43,129 bases of DNA from Gammaproteobacteria bacterium. GTDB taxonomy: Bacteria; Pseudomonadota; Gammaproteobacteria; Pseudomonadales; Azotimanducaceae_A. The stretch is from the NCBI GenBank assembly GCA_012960755.1, contig DUAT01000018.1:1-43129 (forward strand). The letters are read 5' to 3'. Below are positions 9,522-18,895 of the stretch, in pieces. Position 1 is the first letter of the stretch. Every line of letters starts with the position of its first letter. Both the position numbers and the translations under genes were made by a program. The notes under the pieces are model-generated. The model was not told where the DNA came from, did no database searches, and saw only the letters and a list, made by a program, of their open reading frames with translations.

Positions 9522-10582
9522 TTAATAACTCCGAGGCGATCTCGGTGGTAATTACCGGATTGCACATCGTCGCACCAATTCTGGTTTTTCAGATACCAGT
9601 CAATAGTCTTTTCCATACCAGATTCGAAAGTTTCTGACGGGACCCATCCTAGCTCATCTTTAATTTTTGTTGCATCGACGGCATATCGGATGTCGTGCCC
9701 GGGTCTGTCTTCTACAAATGTAATGAGATCCTCAAACCTGTTCACATTCTCTGGTTTGTCGCCAGTGACTTTTCGATCGAGAATTTTGCAGATATTCCTG
9801 ACCACATCAATATTCTTAACTTCATTATGACCCCCTATATTATAGGTCTCTCCAGGTGTGCCTTTTTTAGCAACTGTGAGGAGTGCGCGAGCGTGATCCT
9901 CGACGAACAACCAATCTCTAATCTGCTCACCATTACCATATACAGGAAGTGGTTTGCCTTCGAGTGCATTCAGGATCATCAGTGGGATGAGTTTCTCAGG
10001 GAAATGATACGGACCATAATTGTTCGAGCAGTTGGTTATCACAGCCGGCAACTTGTAAGTGGCATACCAGGCCCGAACCAGGTGATCAGAAGAAGCTTTG
10101 CTTGCAGAATAGGGTGAATTAGGCGTATAGGGTGTCTCTTCAGTGAACAATCCTTCTGACCCAAGGCTGCCATAAACTTCATCGGTTGATATGTGGTGGA
10201 AACGAAACTTTGATTTTTTTTGTTCACTCAATTTTGAGCAATACTCAAGCGAACAACTTAGTAAGTTAAAGGTACCGACAACATTGGTTTGGATAAATGC
10301 GCCTGGATTTTCGATGGATCTATCTACATGGGACTCTGCAGCCAAATGCATAATGATGTCAGGCTGAAATGCATTAACAGTGGCTCGAACCTTTTCAATA
10401 TCGCAGATATTCGTATCAGAAAAAGAGTATCGTTTGTCATTTTCAATGCTGGTGAGATTTTTCAGGTTACCAGCGTACGTAAGGCAATCCAGGTTCATTA
10501 CCTCATCATGACTGTTAGTGATTATTTCTCTAACTACTGCAGACCCGATGAAACCAGCTCCACCTGTTACCAAAATGCGCAT
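9518..10582 (-). CDS. rfbB: dTDP-glucose 4,6-dehydratase
   Basis: It converts dTDP-glucose to dTDP-4-keto-6-deoxyglucose using bound NAD. The extended SDR protein has GGAGFIGS at the N-terminus, [22 protein letters not shown] with the catalytic Thr-Asp-Glu, and YSASK with the Tyr/Lys pair. I place the start at the ATG at 10582 ([11 protein letters not shown]), which follows the rfbD stop TAA by one base. The frame extends to a TTG at 10603, but that would add residues absent from the family. Predicted length is 354 residues. Confidence 0.94.
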   Translation of the reverse strand: MRILVTGGAGFIGSAVVREIITNSHDEVMNLDCLTYAGNLKNLTSIENDKRYSFSDTNICDIEKVRATVNAFQPDIIMHLAAESHVDRSIENPGAFIQTNVVGTFNLLSCSLEYCSKLSEQKKSKFRFHHISTDEVYGSLGSEGLFTEETPYTPNSPYSASKASSDHLVRAWYATYKLPAVITNCSNNYGPYHFPEKLIPLMILNALEGKPLPVYGNGEQIRDWLFVEDHARALLTVAKKGTPGETYNIGGHNEVKNIDVVRNICKILDRKVTGDKPENVNRFEDLITFVEDRPGHDIRYAVDATKIKDELGWVPSETFESGMEKTIDWYLKNQNWCDDVQSGNYHRDRLGVIK

Positions 10583-10583
10583 C

Positions 10584-11477
10584 TTATCTGCCTTCTTTCG
10601 CAAGACTGTGAATCATCTCACGGAGTCCTGCTTCCCAGCTACCAATACCTATCTCTGGAAAGGTTTGTACAAACAGGGAACAGTCCATAGCAGAGTATCC
10701 AGGGCGAGCGGCAGCAGTCGGATAGTCTGCCGTTAGTATCGGTTGCACAACAGGTGACTTGCGCAGGAGGTTATTCTCAACGCCCAGCCCCATGATGGTT
10801 GATGCAAACATGTGCCAGGTTGTAACGCCTGAGTCGCAGTAATTGTAGCAACCCCAGGGTAGATCATTCTCTTGCCTGTACTGATTTGTTAATTCGAGCA
10901 GGGTTCTGGCGATATGACCGGCGAAGGTCGGGCTACCAAATTGATCTGCTACGACAGAAACTTCCTCTTTCTCCAGTCCCAGGCGCAGCATGGTTTTAAC
11001 GAAGTTGTTTCCCTCGATACCAAATACCCAGCTTGTGCGCAGCGTAAGGTAGCGTCTGTTTGCTGCAGCAACTAATCTCTCACCTTGAAGTTTTGTCGTA
11101 CCGTAGACTCCACCGGGATCTGGATCGGCATTATCTACGTAAGGAACGGTAGCATCACCGCTAAAAATATAGTCGGTAGATATGTGAAGAATAGGGATGT
11201 TATTTTCTGCGGCGACAATCGCTAAATTTTGTGCACCCAATGCGTTAACGTTGTATGCCAGCTCCTGGTCAGTTTCAGCTTTATCTACAGCCGTGTAGGC
11301 GGCTGAGTTAATAATTATGTCAGCGGATTCCCTTGTTTGAAGGGAACGAATGGCGTCGATATCAGTAATATCCAGATCACCAAAATCAGTAGGTATTATT
11401 TGAAATCCGTAGTCCGGTGCCTTGCGACAAATTTCCCAGCCAACCTGGCCGTCACATCCGGTAAGTAATATTTTCAT
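10584..11477 (-). CDS. rfbD: dTDP-4-dehydrorhamnose reductase
   Basis: It reduces dTDP-4-keto-rhamnose to dTDP-L-rhamnose with NAD(P)H, the last step of the pathway. The N-terminus [15 protein letters not shown] holds the dinucleotide motif, then [22 protein letters not shown] and YGTTKLQGE with the catalytic Tyr/Lys. I set the start at ATG 11477, giving 297 residues, because the longer open frame would run into the tRNA-Asn gene. It is the first gene of the minus-strand operon, 31 bp downstream of the tRNA CCA end. No strong Shine-Dalgarno is visible. Confidence 0.93.
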   Translation of the reverse strand: MKILLTGCDGQVGWEICRKAPDYGFQIIPTDFGDLDITDIDAIRSLQTRESADIIINSAAYTAVDKAETDQELAYNVNALGAQNLAIVAAENNIPILHISTDYIFSGDATVPYVDNADPDPGGVYGTTKLQGERLVAAANRRYLTLRTSWVFGIEGNNFVKTMLRLGLEKEEVSVVADQFGSPTFAGHIARTLLELTNQYRQENDLPWGCYNYCDSGVTTWHMFASTIMGLGVENNLLRKSPVVQPILTADYPTAAARPGYSAMDCSLFVQTFPEIGIGSWEAGLREMIHSLAKEGR

Positions 11478-11491
11478 TGAAGCTAATACGT

Positions 11492-11510
11492 CAAATCTGA
11501 GAAAGATTTG
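11492..11510 (-). other. Hairpin between tRNA-Asn and rfbD
   Basis: On the minus strand CAAATCT, loop TTCTC, AGATTTG form a 7-bp hairpin starting within the tRNA CCA end. No T-run follows. It could guide 3' processing of the tRNA or slow transcription entering rfbDBAC. It suggests the tRNA and the sugar operon share a transcript. Confidence 0.4.
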
Positions 11511-11584
11511 GCTCCCTGACCTGGGCTCGAACCAGGGACCCAATGATTAACAGTCATTTGCTCTACCAACTGAGCTATCAGGGA
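11509..11584 (-). tRNA. tRNA-Asn (anticodon GTT)
   Basis: A full cloverleaf is present on the minus strand: acceptor TCCCTGA/TCAGGGA, D arm GCTC/GAGC, anticodon arm AATGA/TCATT with loop CTGTTAA, T arm CCTGG/CCAGG with TTCGAGC, discriminator G and encoded CCA (11509-11511). It lies between the divergent uvrB gene and the rhamnose operon. tRNA genes of this kind often border variable polysaccharide regions. Confidence 0.95.
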
Positions 11585-11601
11585 ACATCAAAAGGGAGCA
11601 A

Positions 11602-11630
11602 ATTGTATAGTGACCGTAGGGTCTGGTCAA
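11602..11630 (-). promoter_or_regulatory. Promoter of tRNA-Asn
   Basis: Reading the minus strand, TTGACC (11625-11630) and TACAAT (11602-11607) are separated by 17 bp, and the tRNA starts 17 bp after the -10. The bases after the -10 (TTGCTCCC) are GC-rich, as in stringently controlled stable-RNA promoters. It may also drive rfbDBAC and the rest of locus 1. Confidence 0.65.
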
Positions 11631-11655
11631 CATTGTCAACGAGATGATTCTTCTA

Positions 11656-11673
11656 CTGACAGGTCGTTGTCAG
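11656..11673. promoter_or_regulatory. Perfect inverted repeat upstream of uvrB (operator candidate)
   Basis: CTGACAGGTCGTTGTCAG has perfect 6-bp arms (CTGACA/TGTCAG) around 6 bp. It lies 75 bp before the uvrB ATG and overlaps a possible -35 (TTGTCA, 11667-11672) followed by GCTATT. It is not the E. coli-type SOS box CTGT-N8-ACAG, although uvrB is SOS-controlled in E. coli. A TetR-like or divergent LexA site are both possible. Confidence 0.4.
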
Positions 11674-11747
11674 GAGTGTTCAGAGAAGGAGCTATTTCAC
11701 TCTTCAGTATAAGGTACTATTCACACCTACCAATCTCGGACTGCTCA

Positions 11748-13760
11748 ATGAAATCCACGCGCCTAGAAGTCCATTCAGACTACAAACCAGCAGGAGACCA
11801 ACCCCAGGCAATTGATCTTCTGGTCGAAGGTATCGAATCAGGCCTCGCATCACAAACACTCCTGGGCGTCACTGGCTCCGGTAAGACCTACACCATCGCC
11901 AACGTCATCGAGAAAATTCAGCGCCCTACCCTGATCATGGCGCCAAATAAAACGCTGGCAGCCCAACTCTACGGTGAATTTAAAGAATATTTCCCCAAGA
12001 ATTCCGTCGAATATTTCGTTTCCTACTACGATTACTACCAGCCAGAAGCTTATGTCCCAGCATCCGATACCTATATCGAAAAAGATTCCGCGATTAACGA
12101 GCACATTGAGCAAATGCGCCTCTCGGCTACCAAAGCATTGTTAGAAAGGAGCGATGCCATTGTTGTGGCATCTGTTTCTTCTATCTATGGTCTGGGTGAT
12201 CCCGGCGTCTACCTGAAAATGGTCATGCATCTCGATCGAGGTGATAAGGTTGATCAGCGATGGATATTAAGAAGACTGGCGGAACTGCAATACACTCGGA
12301 ACGAGATGGAATTGCACCGGGCTACTTATCGGGTCCGCGGCGATGTGATCGACGTATTCCCGGCAGAATCCGACAGGGATGCAATCCGTATTGAATTGTA
12401 CGACGATGAGATCGAAAATCTGTGTTTTTTCGATCCGCTGACCGGAGAGGTGCTTCGGCGTGTGCCCAGGGCCACGATATTCCCCAAATCACACTATGTA
12501 ACGCCCAGGGAAACAATGGATAAGGCGATCGATTTAATTCGTGACGAACTGAATGGCCGGCTCAAGTTTCTTAAGGATAACAACAAGCTGGTTGAGGCCC
12601 AACGTCTGGAACAGCGTACGCGCTATGACCTGGAGATGATCAAGGAGTTGGGTTACTGCAATGGCATTGAAAACTACTCCAGATTCCTGTCGGGCCGCGC
12701 GCCCGGTGAAGCGCCTCCCACCTTGTACGACTATCTTCCTGACAACGCGCTGCTGGTTCTTGATGAGTCCCATGTTGGTGTCCCTCAGTTGGGTGCGATG
12801 TATAAAGGTGATCGATCACGAAAAGAGACCCTGGTGAACTATGGCTTTCGATTGCCGTCTGCACTGGATAACCGTCCATTACGTTTTGATGAGTGGGAGC
12901 AACTCGCACCTCAAATGATCTTCGTTTCAGCAACGCCTGGACCCTATGAAGCAGAGAAGTCAGGACAGGTTGTGGATCAGGTGGTACGCCCGACGGGTCT
13001 GGTTGATCCTGTGTTGGAAATTCGGCCAGCACAAACCCAGGTCGATGATGTTTTGTCGGAAATTAGAATCAGGGTTGAGAAAGATGAACGGGTACTCATC
13101 ACGACCCTCACGAAACGTATGGCAGAAGATCTGACGGACTATCTTGACGAGCACGGCGTCCGTGTTCGCTATCTCCACTCCGATGTCGATACCGTCGAAA
13201 GAATGGAAATCATTCGCGACCTGCGACTGGGTGAATTCGATGTCCTGGTGGGTATCAACCTGTTGCGTGAGGGGTTGGATCTGCCGGAAGTTTCACTGGT
13301 GGCGATTCTTGATGCCGACAAGGAAGGTTTCCTGCGTTCTGATCGTTCGCTCATCCAGACGATTGGCAGGGCCGCAAGAAACCTCCATGGTAAAGCTATT
13401 TTGTATGCCGACAAGATCACCAACTCGATGCGGCGCGCCATGGATGAAACTGATCGTCGTCGTGAAAAGCAGATGGAATACAACAAGATCAACAACATCA
13501 TTCCCATTGGGATTAAGCGCGGCGTCACCGATATCCTCGAAGGCGCACGTGATAAACCCGCCAGAAGCAAATATGCATCCGGGGTTCGAGAAAAGAAGGG
13601 GCGATATCGAGGCAACGTGCTGAATCAGGCAGATCTTGAGAAGCAGATCATATCTCTGGAAAAACAAATGTTTGCACATGCCAAGAACCTGGCTTTCGAA
13701 GAAGCAGCCACCTTGCGGGATCAGATCGAGGAGCTACGAGAGCAGTTTATCCAAAGCTAG
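11748..13760 (+). CDS. uvrB: Excinuclease ABC subunit B
   Basis: This is the damage-verification helicase-like subunit of nucleotide excision repair. It is loaded by UvrA and recruits UvrC for incision. The 670-residue protein has Walker A GVTGSGKT, the beta-hairpin region [12 protein letters not shown] that clamps DNA, DESH (helicase motif II), helicase motifs V/VI in [13 protein letters not shown] and QTIGRAARN, and the C-terminal UVR motif [15 protein letters not shown] that binds UvrC. The chosen start, [19 protein letters not shown], matches the family; the open frame extends upstream to 11610 but that part is not conserved. Confidence 0.96.
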   Translation: MKSTRLEVHSDYKPAGDQPQAIDLLVEGIESGLASQTLLGVTGSGKTYTIANVIEKIQRPTLIMAPNKTLAAQLYGEFKEYFPKNSVEYFVSYYDYYQPEAYVPASDTYIEKDSAINEHIEQMRLSATKALLERSDAIVVASVSSIYGLGDPGVYLKMVMHLDRGDKVDQRWILRRLAELQYTRNEMELHRATYRVRGDVIDVFPAESDRDAIRIELYDDEIENLCFFDPLTGEVLRRVPRATIFPKSHYVTPRETMDKAIDLIRDELNGRLKFLKDNNKLVEAQRLEQRTRYDLEMIKELGYCNGIENYSRFLSGRAPGEAPPTLYDYLPDNALLVLDESHVGVPQLGAMYKGDRSRKETLVNYGFRLPSALDNRPLRFDEWEQLAPQMIFVSATPGPYEAEKSGQVVDQVVRPTGLVDPVLEIRPAQTQVDDVLSEIRIRVEKDERVLITTLTKRMAEDLTDYLDEHGVRVRYLHSDVDTVERMEIIRDLRLGEFDVLVGINLLREGLDLPEVSLVAILDADKEGFLRSDRSLIQTIGRAARNLHGKAILYADKITNSMRRAMDETDRRREKQMEYNKINNIIPIGIKRGVTDILEGARDKPARSKYASGVREKKGRYRGNVLNQADLEKQIISLEKQMFAHAKNLAFEEAATLRDQIEELREQFIQS

Positions 13761-13953
13761 TACGTTTGGTGCGCCATCATGGTCGGCTGTTGTTAAATTT
13801 TCCGGCGTATCACCCCCGCTTCCTGGTATGTCATCAGAATTAGCCACCATCGGCTAGATTCCCAGCCCGATACTTGCTAAATTACGCGCCCTCGGAAACC
13901 TTTGCTACCCGCTCAATGTACGAGCGAGCAGGGCATTTGAGAATAGTTGTAAC
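13761..13953. promoter_or_regulatory. uvrB-tRNA-Val spacer with probable tRNA promoter
   Basis: No gene is seen. A possible -10 TAAATT (13878-13883) is followed by ACGCGCCC, a GC-rich discriminator like those of the other tRNA promoters here; the matching -35 (TAGATT, 13855-13860) is weak. The hairpin TAGCC/GGCTA at 13841-13855 lacks a T-run. Confidence 0.35.
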
Positions 13954-14030
13954 AGGAGCGTAGCTCAGTTGGTTAGAGCATCGCCTCGACAAGGCGAGGG
14001 TCGTCGGTTCGAATCCGACCGTTCCTACCA
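13954..14030 (+). tRNA. tRNA-Val (anticodon GAC), with C at position 33
   Basis: The cloverleaf has acceptor AGGAGCG/CGTTCCT (one G-U pair), D arm GCTC/GAGC, anticodon stem TCGCC/GGCGA, T arm GTCGG/CCGAC with TTCGAAT, discriminator A and encoded CCA. The seven-base anticodon loop is TCGACAA, so positions 34-36 are GAC. Position 33, almost always U in tRNAs, is C here. Apart from that it looks functional and is followed by a hairpin-rich spacer. Confidence 0.92.
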
Positions 14031-14031
14031 G

Positions 14032-14061
14032 ATCACGGCTTTCGCGCAGCGAAAACGTGAT
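14032..14061. repeat. Hairpin repeat copy 1 (inner stem 6 bp)
   Basis: The outer stem is ATCACG/CGTGAT and the inner stem TTTCGC/GCGAAA. The internal loop has GC on one side and A on the other, and the apical loop is GCA. It starts 2 bp after the tRNA-Val CCA end. It shares its architecture with the copies at 14127 and 14191. Confidence 0.85.
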
Positions 14062-14101
14062 AGCTTCGATCAGGAAGTTGAGTGATAAAGGCTGTCTGCA
14101 G

Positions 14102-14114
14102 GACCCGTAGGGTC
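14102..14114. repeat. Small GTA-loop hairpin
   Basis: GACCC and GGGTC enclose the loop GTA. It sits between hairpin repeats 1 and 2 and has the same loop as copy 2, but lacks the outer stem. Confidence 0.45.
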
Positions 14115-14126
14115 TGAAGATCAGCA

Positions 14127-14154
14127 CTCACGGCTTTACGTAGTAAAACGTGAG
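14127..14154. repeat. Hairpin repeat copy 2 (inner stem 5 bp)
   Basis: The outer stem is CTCACG/CGTGAG and the inner stem TTTAC/GTAAA. The internal loop is GC opposite A and the apical loop is GTA. Relative to copy 1, both arms of the inner stem changed together so pairing is kept. Confidence 0.85.
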
Positions 14155-14190
14155 GGGCACTCGCGAGAATCAAGTTATAGATCGATCTAT

Positions 14191-14216
14191 CTCACGGCTT
14201 GCGCAGCAAACGTGAG
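14191..14216. repeat. Hairpin repeat copy 3 (inner stem 4 bp)
   Basis: The outer stem is CTCACG/CGTGAG and the inner stem TTGC/GCAA, with the same GC/A internal loop and apical loop GCA. It is the shortest of the three copies. Confidence 0.85.
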
Positions 14217-14412
14217 AAATCTCGAGAAAATCTAGAGGATTACGCGAGAAGTTTTAAAGAAAAGTAAGACAAACGGGACACACATTCCCCAGCCCACCCG
14301 GCCTCAGAATGCCCTAAATACAAAAACCACGCCTCACACCAACAGGTAAAAGAGGCAAAAAGCTAACCACAAGTGGCCTCTAGTAAGGGTCACCACTGAA
14401 AGCGAGGACGAT
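14217..14412 (+). promoter_or_regulatory. thrS leader with a nested hairpin
   Basis: This is 196 bp without a gene. At 14351-14381 AGAGGC pairs with GCCTCT, while inside it CCAC and GTGG could form a competing hairpin that shares GG with the outer stem. It ends 31 bp before the thrS ATG. In E. coli, ThrS represses its own mRNA by binding tRNA-like hairpins in the leader; whether this structure plays that role is inference. GAGGACG before the ATG is the ribosome site. Confidence 0.35.
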
Positions 14413-16329
14413 ATGCCAGTAATAACCCTGCCTGACGGAAGTCAGAAGCAATTCGACGCGCCTGTGTCGATTCACCAGATTGCCGAATCCATTGGCCCCG
14501 GCCTGGCCAAAGCCGCATTAGCCGGTAAGGTACACGAACAGATAGTCGATACCTCCCATGTCATTACCGAAGACACGGCTATCTCAATCATCACCAACAA
14601 AGATGAGGCGGGAATCGAGGTCTTACGACACTCTTGTGCCCATTTGATGGCACAGGCAGTGCAACAACTATTCCCCTCAGCCCAGGTAACCATTGGCCCG
14701 GTGATAGAAGATGGCTTCTATTATGATTTTGCCTATGAAAGACCCTTTACCCCGGAGGATCTTGTTGCGATTGAGAAAAAAATGCATGCCATCGTCAAGC
14801 AAGACCTGGCAGTGAGCCGATCTTTGATGTCGAGAGGCGAAGCCATCGACTTTTTCAATCAAAAAGGTGAAAGGTACAAGGTTAAAATCCTGGAAAGTAT
14901 TCCCGGCGAAGAAGACTTGTCTTTTTACTCCCAGGGCGAATTTATAGATTTGTGCCGGGGGCCCCATGTCCCCAGTACCGGGAAGTTGCAGGCATTCAAG
15001 CTCACCAAGGTTGCTGGGGCTTATTGGCGCGGCGACTCTAATAACGAAATGCTGCAAAGAATTTACGGCACCGCCTGGGGTGATAAAAAATCCCTGAAGC
15101 AGTACCTGTTTCGACTCGAAGAAGCCGAGAAGCGCGACCATCGTAAGCTGGGTAAAAAGTTTGACCTGTTCCATACCCAGGAAGAAGCACCCGGCATGGT
15201 TTTCTGGCACCCGAAGGGGTGGCAGATTTACCAGGTGATTGAAAAGTATATCCGCGAAGTACAGCAGGCCAACGGCTACCAGGAAATTAAAACACCCCAA
15301 TTGGTGGATATGTCTCTATGGGAGAAATCCGGTCATGCCGATAAGTTTGCGGACGATATGTTTGCGGTGAACACCGAGAATCGTCTCTACGCGATCAAGC
15401 CCATGAACTGCCCTTGCCATGTGCAGGTTTTCAACCAGGGGTTGAAAAGCTACCGTGATCTGCCGATTCGCCTCGCTGAGTTTGGCCGTTGCCATCGCAA
15501 TGAACCCTCTGGAACCTTGCAGGGGCTTATGCGGGTCCGGGCCTTCGTCCAGGATGATGCGCATATATTCTGTGCCGAATCCCAGATTCAGGATGAAGTG
15601 ATTGATTTCATCAAGGTACTTGAAAACGTTTACGCGGACTTTGGCTTTAACGACATCATTATCAAGTTGTCCACCCGGCCGGAGCAGCGCGTGGGTAGCG
15701 ATGAAGTATGGGACAAAGCTGAAGCCACACTGGCGAAAGCTATGGTGGCCGGTGGCTTGACCTACGATATATTGCCCGGAGAAGGCGCCTTTTACGGACC
15801 TAAAATTGAGTTCTCACTCAAGGACTGCCTGGGTCGTGTCTGGCAGTGCGGGACCATGCAGGTCGATTTCTCCATGCCCGGCCGTTTGGATGCCCAGTTC
15901 GTTGCCGAGGATGGTAGTCGACAGGTTCCCGTGATGCTGCATCGAGCGATGTTGGGATCGTTTGAGCGGTTTATCGGTATTTTGATCGAGAACTATGCGG
16001 GTGAAATGCCTCCCTGGTTGGCACCGGTACAGGCTGTGGTCATGAATATTACTGACAGCCAGTCCGACTACTCAAACCAGGTGCTCAACACCTTGAAAAA
16101 TAAGGGTTTTCGAGTCGATGCTGATCTGCGCAATGAGAAAATCGGTTTCAAGATCCGTGAGCACACGATTCAAAGGGTTCCTTATCTGCTGGTTGTGGGT
16201 GATCGAGAGGTCGAAGATGGTGAAATTGCCGTGCGTGCCCGTAATGGTGATGACCTGGGTAGTATGTCGGTGGAGGACTTTGCGCAACTTTTAGCAAATG
16301 AAGTCGAAAAAAAGGGAAGAATCGCCTGA
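14413..16329 (+). CDS. thrS: Threonine--tRNA ligase
   Basis: This class II synthetase charges tRNA-Thr. The 638-residue protein has an N-terminal TGS domain ([19 protein letters not shown]), an editing domain with [11 protein letters not shown] that removes mis-attached Ser, the catalytic core with motif 2 ([19 protein letters not shown]) and the Zn ligand Cys in MNCPCH, motif 3 ([19 protein letters not shown]), and a C-terminal anticodon domain. It heads the conserved thrS-infC-rpmI-rplT-pheST block, with infC 42 bp downstream. Confidence 0.97.
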   Translation: MPVITLPDGSQKQFDAPVSIHQIAESIGPGLAKAALAGKVHEQIVDTSHVITEDTAISIITNKDEAGIEVLRHSCAHLMAQAVQQLFPSAQVTIGPVIEDGFYYDFAYERPFTPEDLVAIEKKMHAIVKQDLAVSRSLMSRGEAIDFFNQKGERYKVKILESIPGEEDLSFYSQGEFIDLCRGPHVPSTGKLQAFKLTKVAGAYWRGDSNNEMLQRIYGTAWGDKKSLKQYLFRLEEAEKRDHRKLGKKFDLFHTQEEAPGMVFWHPKGWQIYQVIEKYIREVQQANGYQEIKTPQLVDMSLWEKSGHADKFADDMFAVNTENRLYAIKPMNCPCHVQVFNQGLKSYRDLPIRLAEFGRCHRNEPSGTLQGLMRVRAFVQDDAHIFCAESQIQDEVIDFIKVLENVYADFGFNDIIIKLSTRPEQRVGSDEVWDKAEATLAKAMVAGGLTYDILPGEGAFYGPKIEFSLKDCLGRVWQCGTMQVDFSMPGRLDAQFVAEDGSRQVPVMLHRAMLGSFERFIGILIENYAGEMPPWLAPVQAVVMNITDSQSDYSNQVLNTLKNKGFRVDADLRNEKIGFKIREHTIQRVPYLLVVGDREVEDGEIAVRARNGDDLGSMSVEDFAQLLANEVEKKGRIA

Positions 16330-16359
16330 TTTTAGGTATACTCCTTCGCCCGGCTGATA

Positions 16360-16374
16360 AGGAGAAGCGGAATC
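16360..16374 (+). promoter_or_regulatory. Ribosome site and AUC initiation codon of infC
   Basis: AAGGAG followed by seven bases and then ATC gives ideal Shine-Dalgarno spacing to a non-AUG codon. The start is inferred from this spacing and from conservation of the downstream N-terminus. Confidence 0.7.
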
Positions 16375-16920
16375 AAGAAAGGCGAATCAAAAAGGTCCTC
16401 GATTAACGATGAAATTCAAGCTGCCTCGTGTCGCTTGATAGGGGCAGATGGAAGTCAGGTCGGTGTTGTACCGATGGAACAAGCGCGACAAGCAGCACAA
16501 GATGCCAAACTGGATTTGGTTTTAATTGCACCGGATGCAGACCCGGTAGTTTGTAAGATTCTGGACTACGGCAAGCATGTTTTCGAGGCCAAGAAAGATA
16601 AGGCGGCCGCGAAAAAGAAACAGCGCAAGACGCACGTCAAAGAAATGAAGTTTCGCCCAGGCACGGAAGAAGGAGATTATCAGGTAAAACTACGCAACCT
16701 GACACGTTTCCTTAACGATGGGGATAAAGCCAAGGTGACCTTGAGATTTAGAGGTCGCGAAATGGCGCACCAGGAAATTGGTATGGAGCTGCTGAAGCGG
16801 ATCGAAGGAGATCTTGCAGAAATCGGCTCCGTTGAATTGCATCCAAAGATGGAAGGAAGACAATTGACCATGGTACTGGCCCCGAAAGGTAAGAAGAAAG
16901 GACAAGCTGCGATAGGTTAG
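16372..16920 (+). CDS. infC: Translation initiation factor IF-3, probable AUC start
   Basis: It binds the 30S subunit, prevents premature 50S joining and rejects non-canonical start codons. I place the start at ATC 16372 because GGAG lies seven bases upstream and the frame gives [23 protein letters not shown], matching the conserved IF-3 N-terminus. No ATG, GTG or TTG occurs in this frame before TTG 16435, and starting there would remove the conserved INDEI segment. Length is then 182 residues. The N-domain, a lysine-rich linker ([24 protein letters not shown]) and the C-domain ([20 protein letters not shown]) are all present. In E. coli infC begins with AUU, which IF-3 itself represses; an AUC start would allow the same autoregulation. 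Confidence 0.93.
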   Translation: MKKGESKRSSINDEIQAASCRLIGADGSQVGVVPMEQARQAAQDAKLDLVLIAPDADPVVCKILDYGKHVFEAKKDKAAAKKKQRKTHVKEMKFRPGTEEGDYQVKLRNLTRFLNDGDKAKVTLRFRGREMAHQEIGMELLKRIEGDLAEIGSVELHPKMEGRQLTMVLAPKGKKKGQAAIG

Positions 16921-17096
16921 TTTTTTGTCAAGGGCAAAAAACTCCCGGCAGGAACTTTTGCTTTTAAAAAGTTCTGAGAGGGTTAACTCAACTACCCGCA
17001 CAGTTCAATCTTCCACCAAAAACGCACGAGCCACTCTAACAATTAGAGTCCTGGCTCGTTTATTTTTTATGAGCATTAAAATCGCGGAGTACGAAA
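16921..17096 (+). promoter_or_regulatory. infC-rpmI spacer: ribosomal-protein leader
   Basis: The 176-bp spacer holds two structures. GAACTTTT/AAAAAGTTC pair near 16950-16975. At 17026-17068 there is a strong terminator-like hairpin. In E. coli, L20 represses rpmI-rplT translation by binding structures in this spacer, so an analogous autoregulatory leader is likely. CGGAG ends 7 bp before the rpmI ATG. Confidence 0.5.
17026..17068 (+). terminator. Terminator/attenuator hairpin between infC and rpmI
   Basis: ACGAGCCA pairs with TGGCTCGT; inside, CTCTAA/TTAGAG close a CAA loop with a 3-nt bulge on the 3' side. The sequence TTTATTTTTT follows directly. The placement between co-transcribed genes suggests partial termination or attenuation controlling L35 and L20. 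Confidence 0.7.
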
Positions 17097-17291
17097 ATGC
17101 CAAAACTTAAAACAAGTAGTGGTGCAGCCAAACGGTTTAAGAAAACCGGAAAAGGCGGATATAAGCACCGACAGTCCTTCAGGAATCATATCTTGACCAA
17201 GAAGGCCACAAAACGAAAAAGACATTTGCGTTCCATGAAGCAAATTGCTGATTCAGATGTGCCTTTGATCAAACGTTTACTGGGTCACTAG
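17097..17291 (+). CDS. rpmI: 50S ribosomal protein L35
   Basis: This small basic large-subunit protein has 64 residues. The sequence [25 protein letters not shown] and [15 protein letters not shown] is diagnostic of bL35, and the length is exact for the family. It lies 43 bp upstream of rplT and is expected to be co-regulated by L20. Confidence 0.96.
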   Translation: MPKLKTSSGAAKRFKKTGKGGYKHRQSFRNHILTKKATKRKRHLRSMKQIADSDVPLIKRLLGH

Positions 17292-17334
17292 CCAGTTCGT
17301 TTTGATGACAATTAATTAGTCAGGAGAATTTCCA

Positions 17335-17712
17335 ATGCCAAGAGTAAAACGCGGTGTCACGGCACACCGTCGACACAAAAAGGTTCTAAAACAAGCCAAA
17401 GGCTATTACGGTGCTCGTTCAAGAGTTTACCGGGTCGCCAAGCAGGCAGTCACCAAAGCGGGTCAATACGCCTATCGTGACCGTAAGGTCCGCAAAAGGA
17501 TGTTTCGCGCACTGTGGATTCAGCGAATCAATGCTGCTGCCCGCGAATGTGGTTTGTCCTATAGCCGTATGATCAATGGTCTCAAGTTGCAGAATATTGA
17601 GATAGATCGACGGGTGCTTGCAGATCTGGCCGTACATGAGAAGGATGCGTTTGCTGCGTTAGCCCAGAAAGCCAAGGAAGGGCAAGCCAAAGAAGTGCAA
17701 GCTGCGGCCTAG
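17335..17712 (+). CDS. rplT: 50S ribosomal protein L20
   Basis: This is an early 50S assembly protein binding 23S rRNA, and in E. coli the autogenous repressor of its operon. The 125-residue protein has [27 protein letters not shown] and the C-terminal globular part [25 protein letters not shown], both diagnostic of bL20. It is slightly longer than E. coli L20 because of an Ala/Lys-rich tail ([13 protein letters not shown]). CAGGAGAA precedes the ATG. Confidence 0.97.
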   Translation: MPRVKRGVTAHRRHKKVLKQAKGYYGARSRVYRVAKQAVTKAGQYAYRDRKVRKRMFRALWIQRINAAARECGLSYSRMINGLKLQNIEIDRRVLADLAVHEKDAFAALAQKAKEGQAKEVQAAA

Positions 17713-17730
17713 TAGTCAATCTGAACATAT

Positions 17731-17792
17731 CCGAATGCGGAACTTGTGTGCAGCTTGTGTGTGCAGAGATAACTGGATTCTTCTGCATTCGG
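17731..17792 (+). promoter_or_regulatory. Long-range inverted repeat in the rplT-pheS spacer
   Basis: CCGAATGC (17731-17738) and GCATTCGG (17785-17792) can pair across a 46-nt loop containing repeats of CTTGTGTG. E. coli has the pheM leader peptide and attenuator here. I find no Phe-rich peptide, so any control of pheST would differ. A structural role is inference. Confidence 0.4.
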
Positions 17793-17801
17793 CTCAGATG
17801 A

Positions 17802-18836
<1,035 letters not shown>

Positions 18837-18848
18837 TATGCGACCTAC

Positions 18849-18875
18849 GCCACCCTGGTTTTTGCGAAGGGTGGT
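18849..18875 (+). other. Hairpin in the pheS-pheT spacer
   Basis: CCACCCT/AGGGTGG with a flanking G-U pair enclose GGTTTTTGCGA, and GATTTTATC follows. It lies 20 bp before the pheT ATG. It may tune the PheS:PheT ratio or stabilise the upstream mRNA; it is too T-poor for a clear terminator. Confidence 0.4.
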
Positions 18876-18895
18876 GATTTTATCGAGAGAACATC

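Noticed and set aside
11478..11543. 22-residue N-terminal extension of RfbD
   Set aside because: It would be translated from inside the tRNA-Asn gene, and the family begins at MKILLTG.
11610..11747. N-terminal extension of UvrB
   Set aside because: The conserved UvrB start [19 protein letters not shown] is at 11748; the upstream part covers the promoter region.
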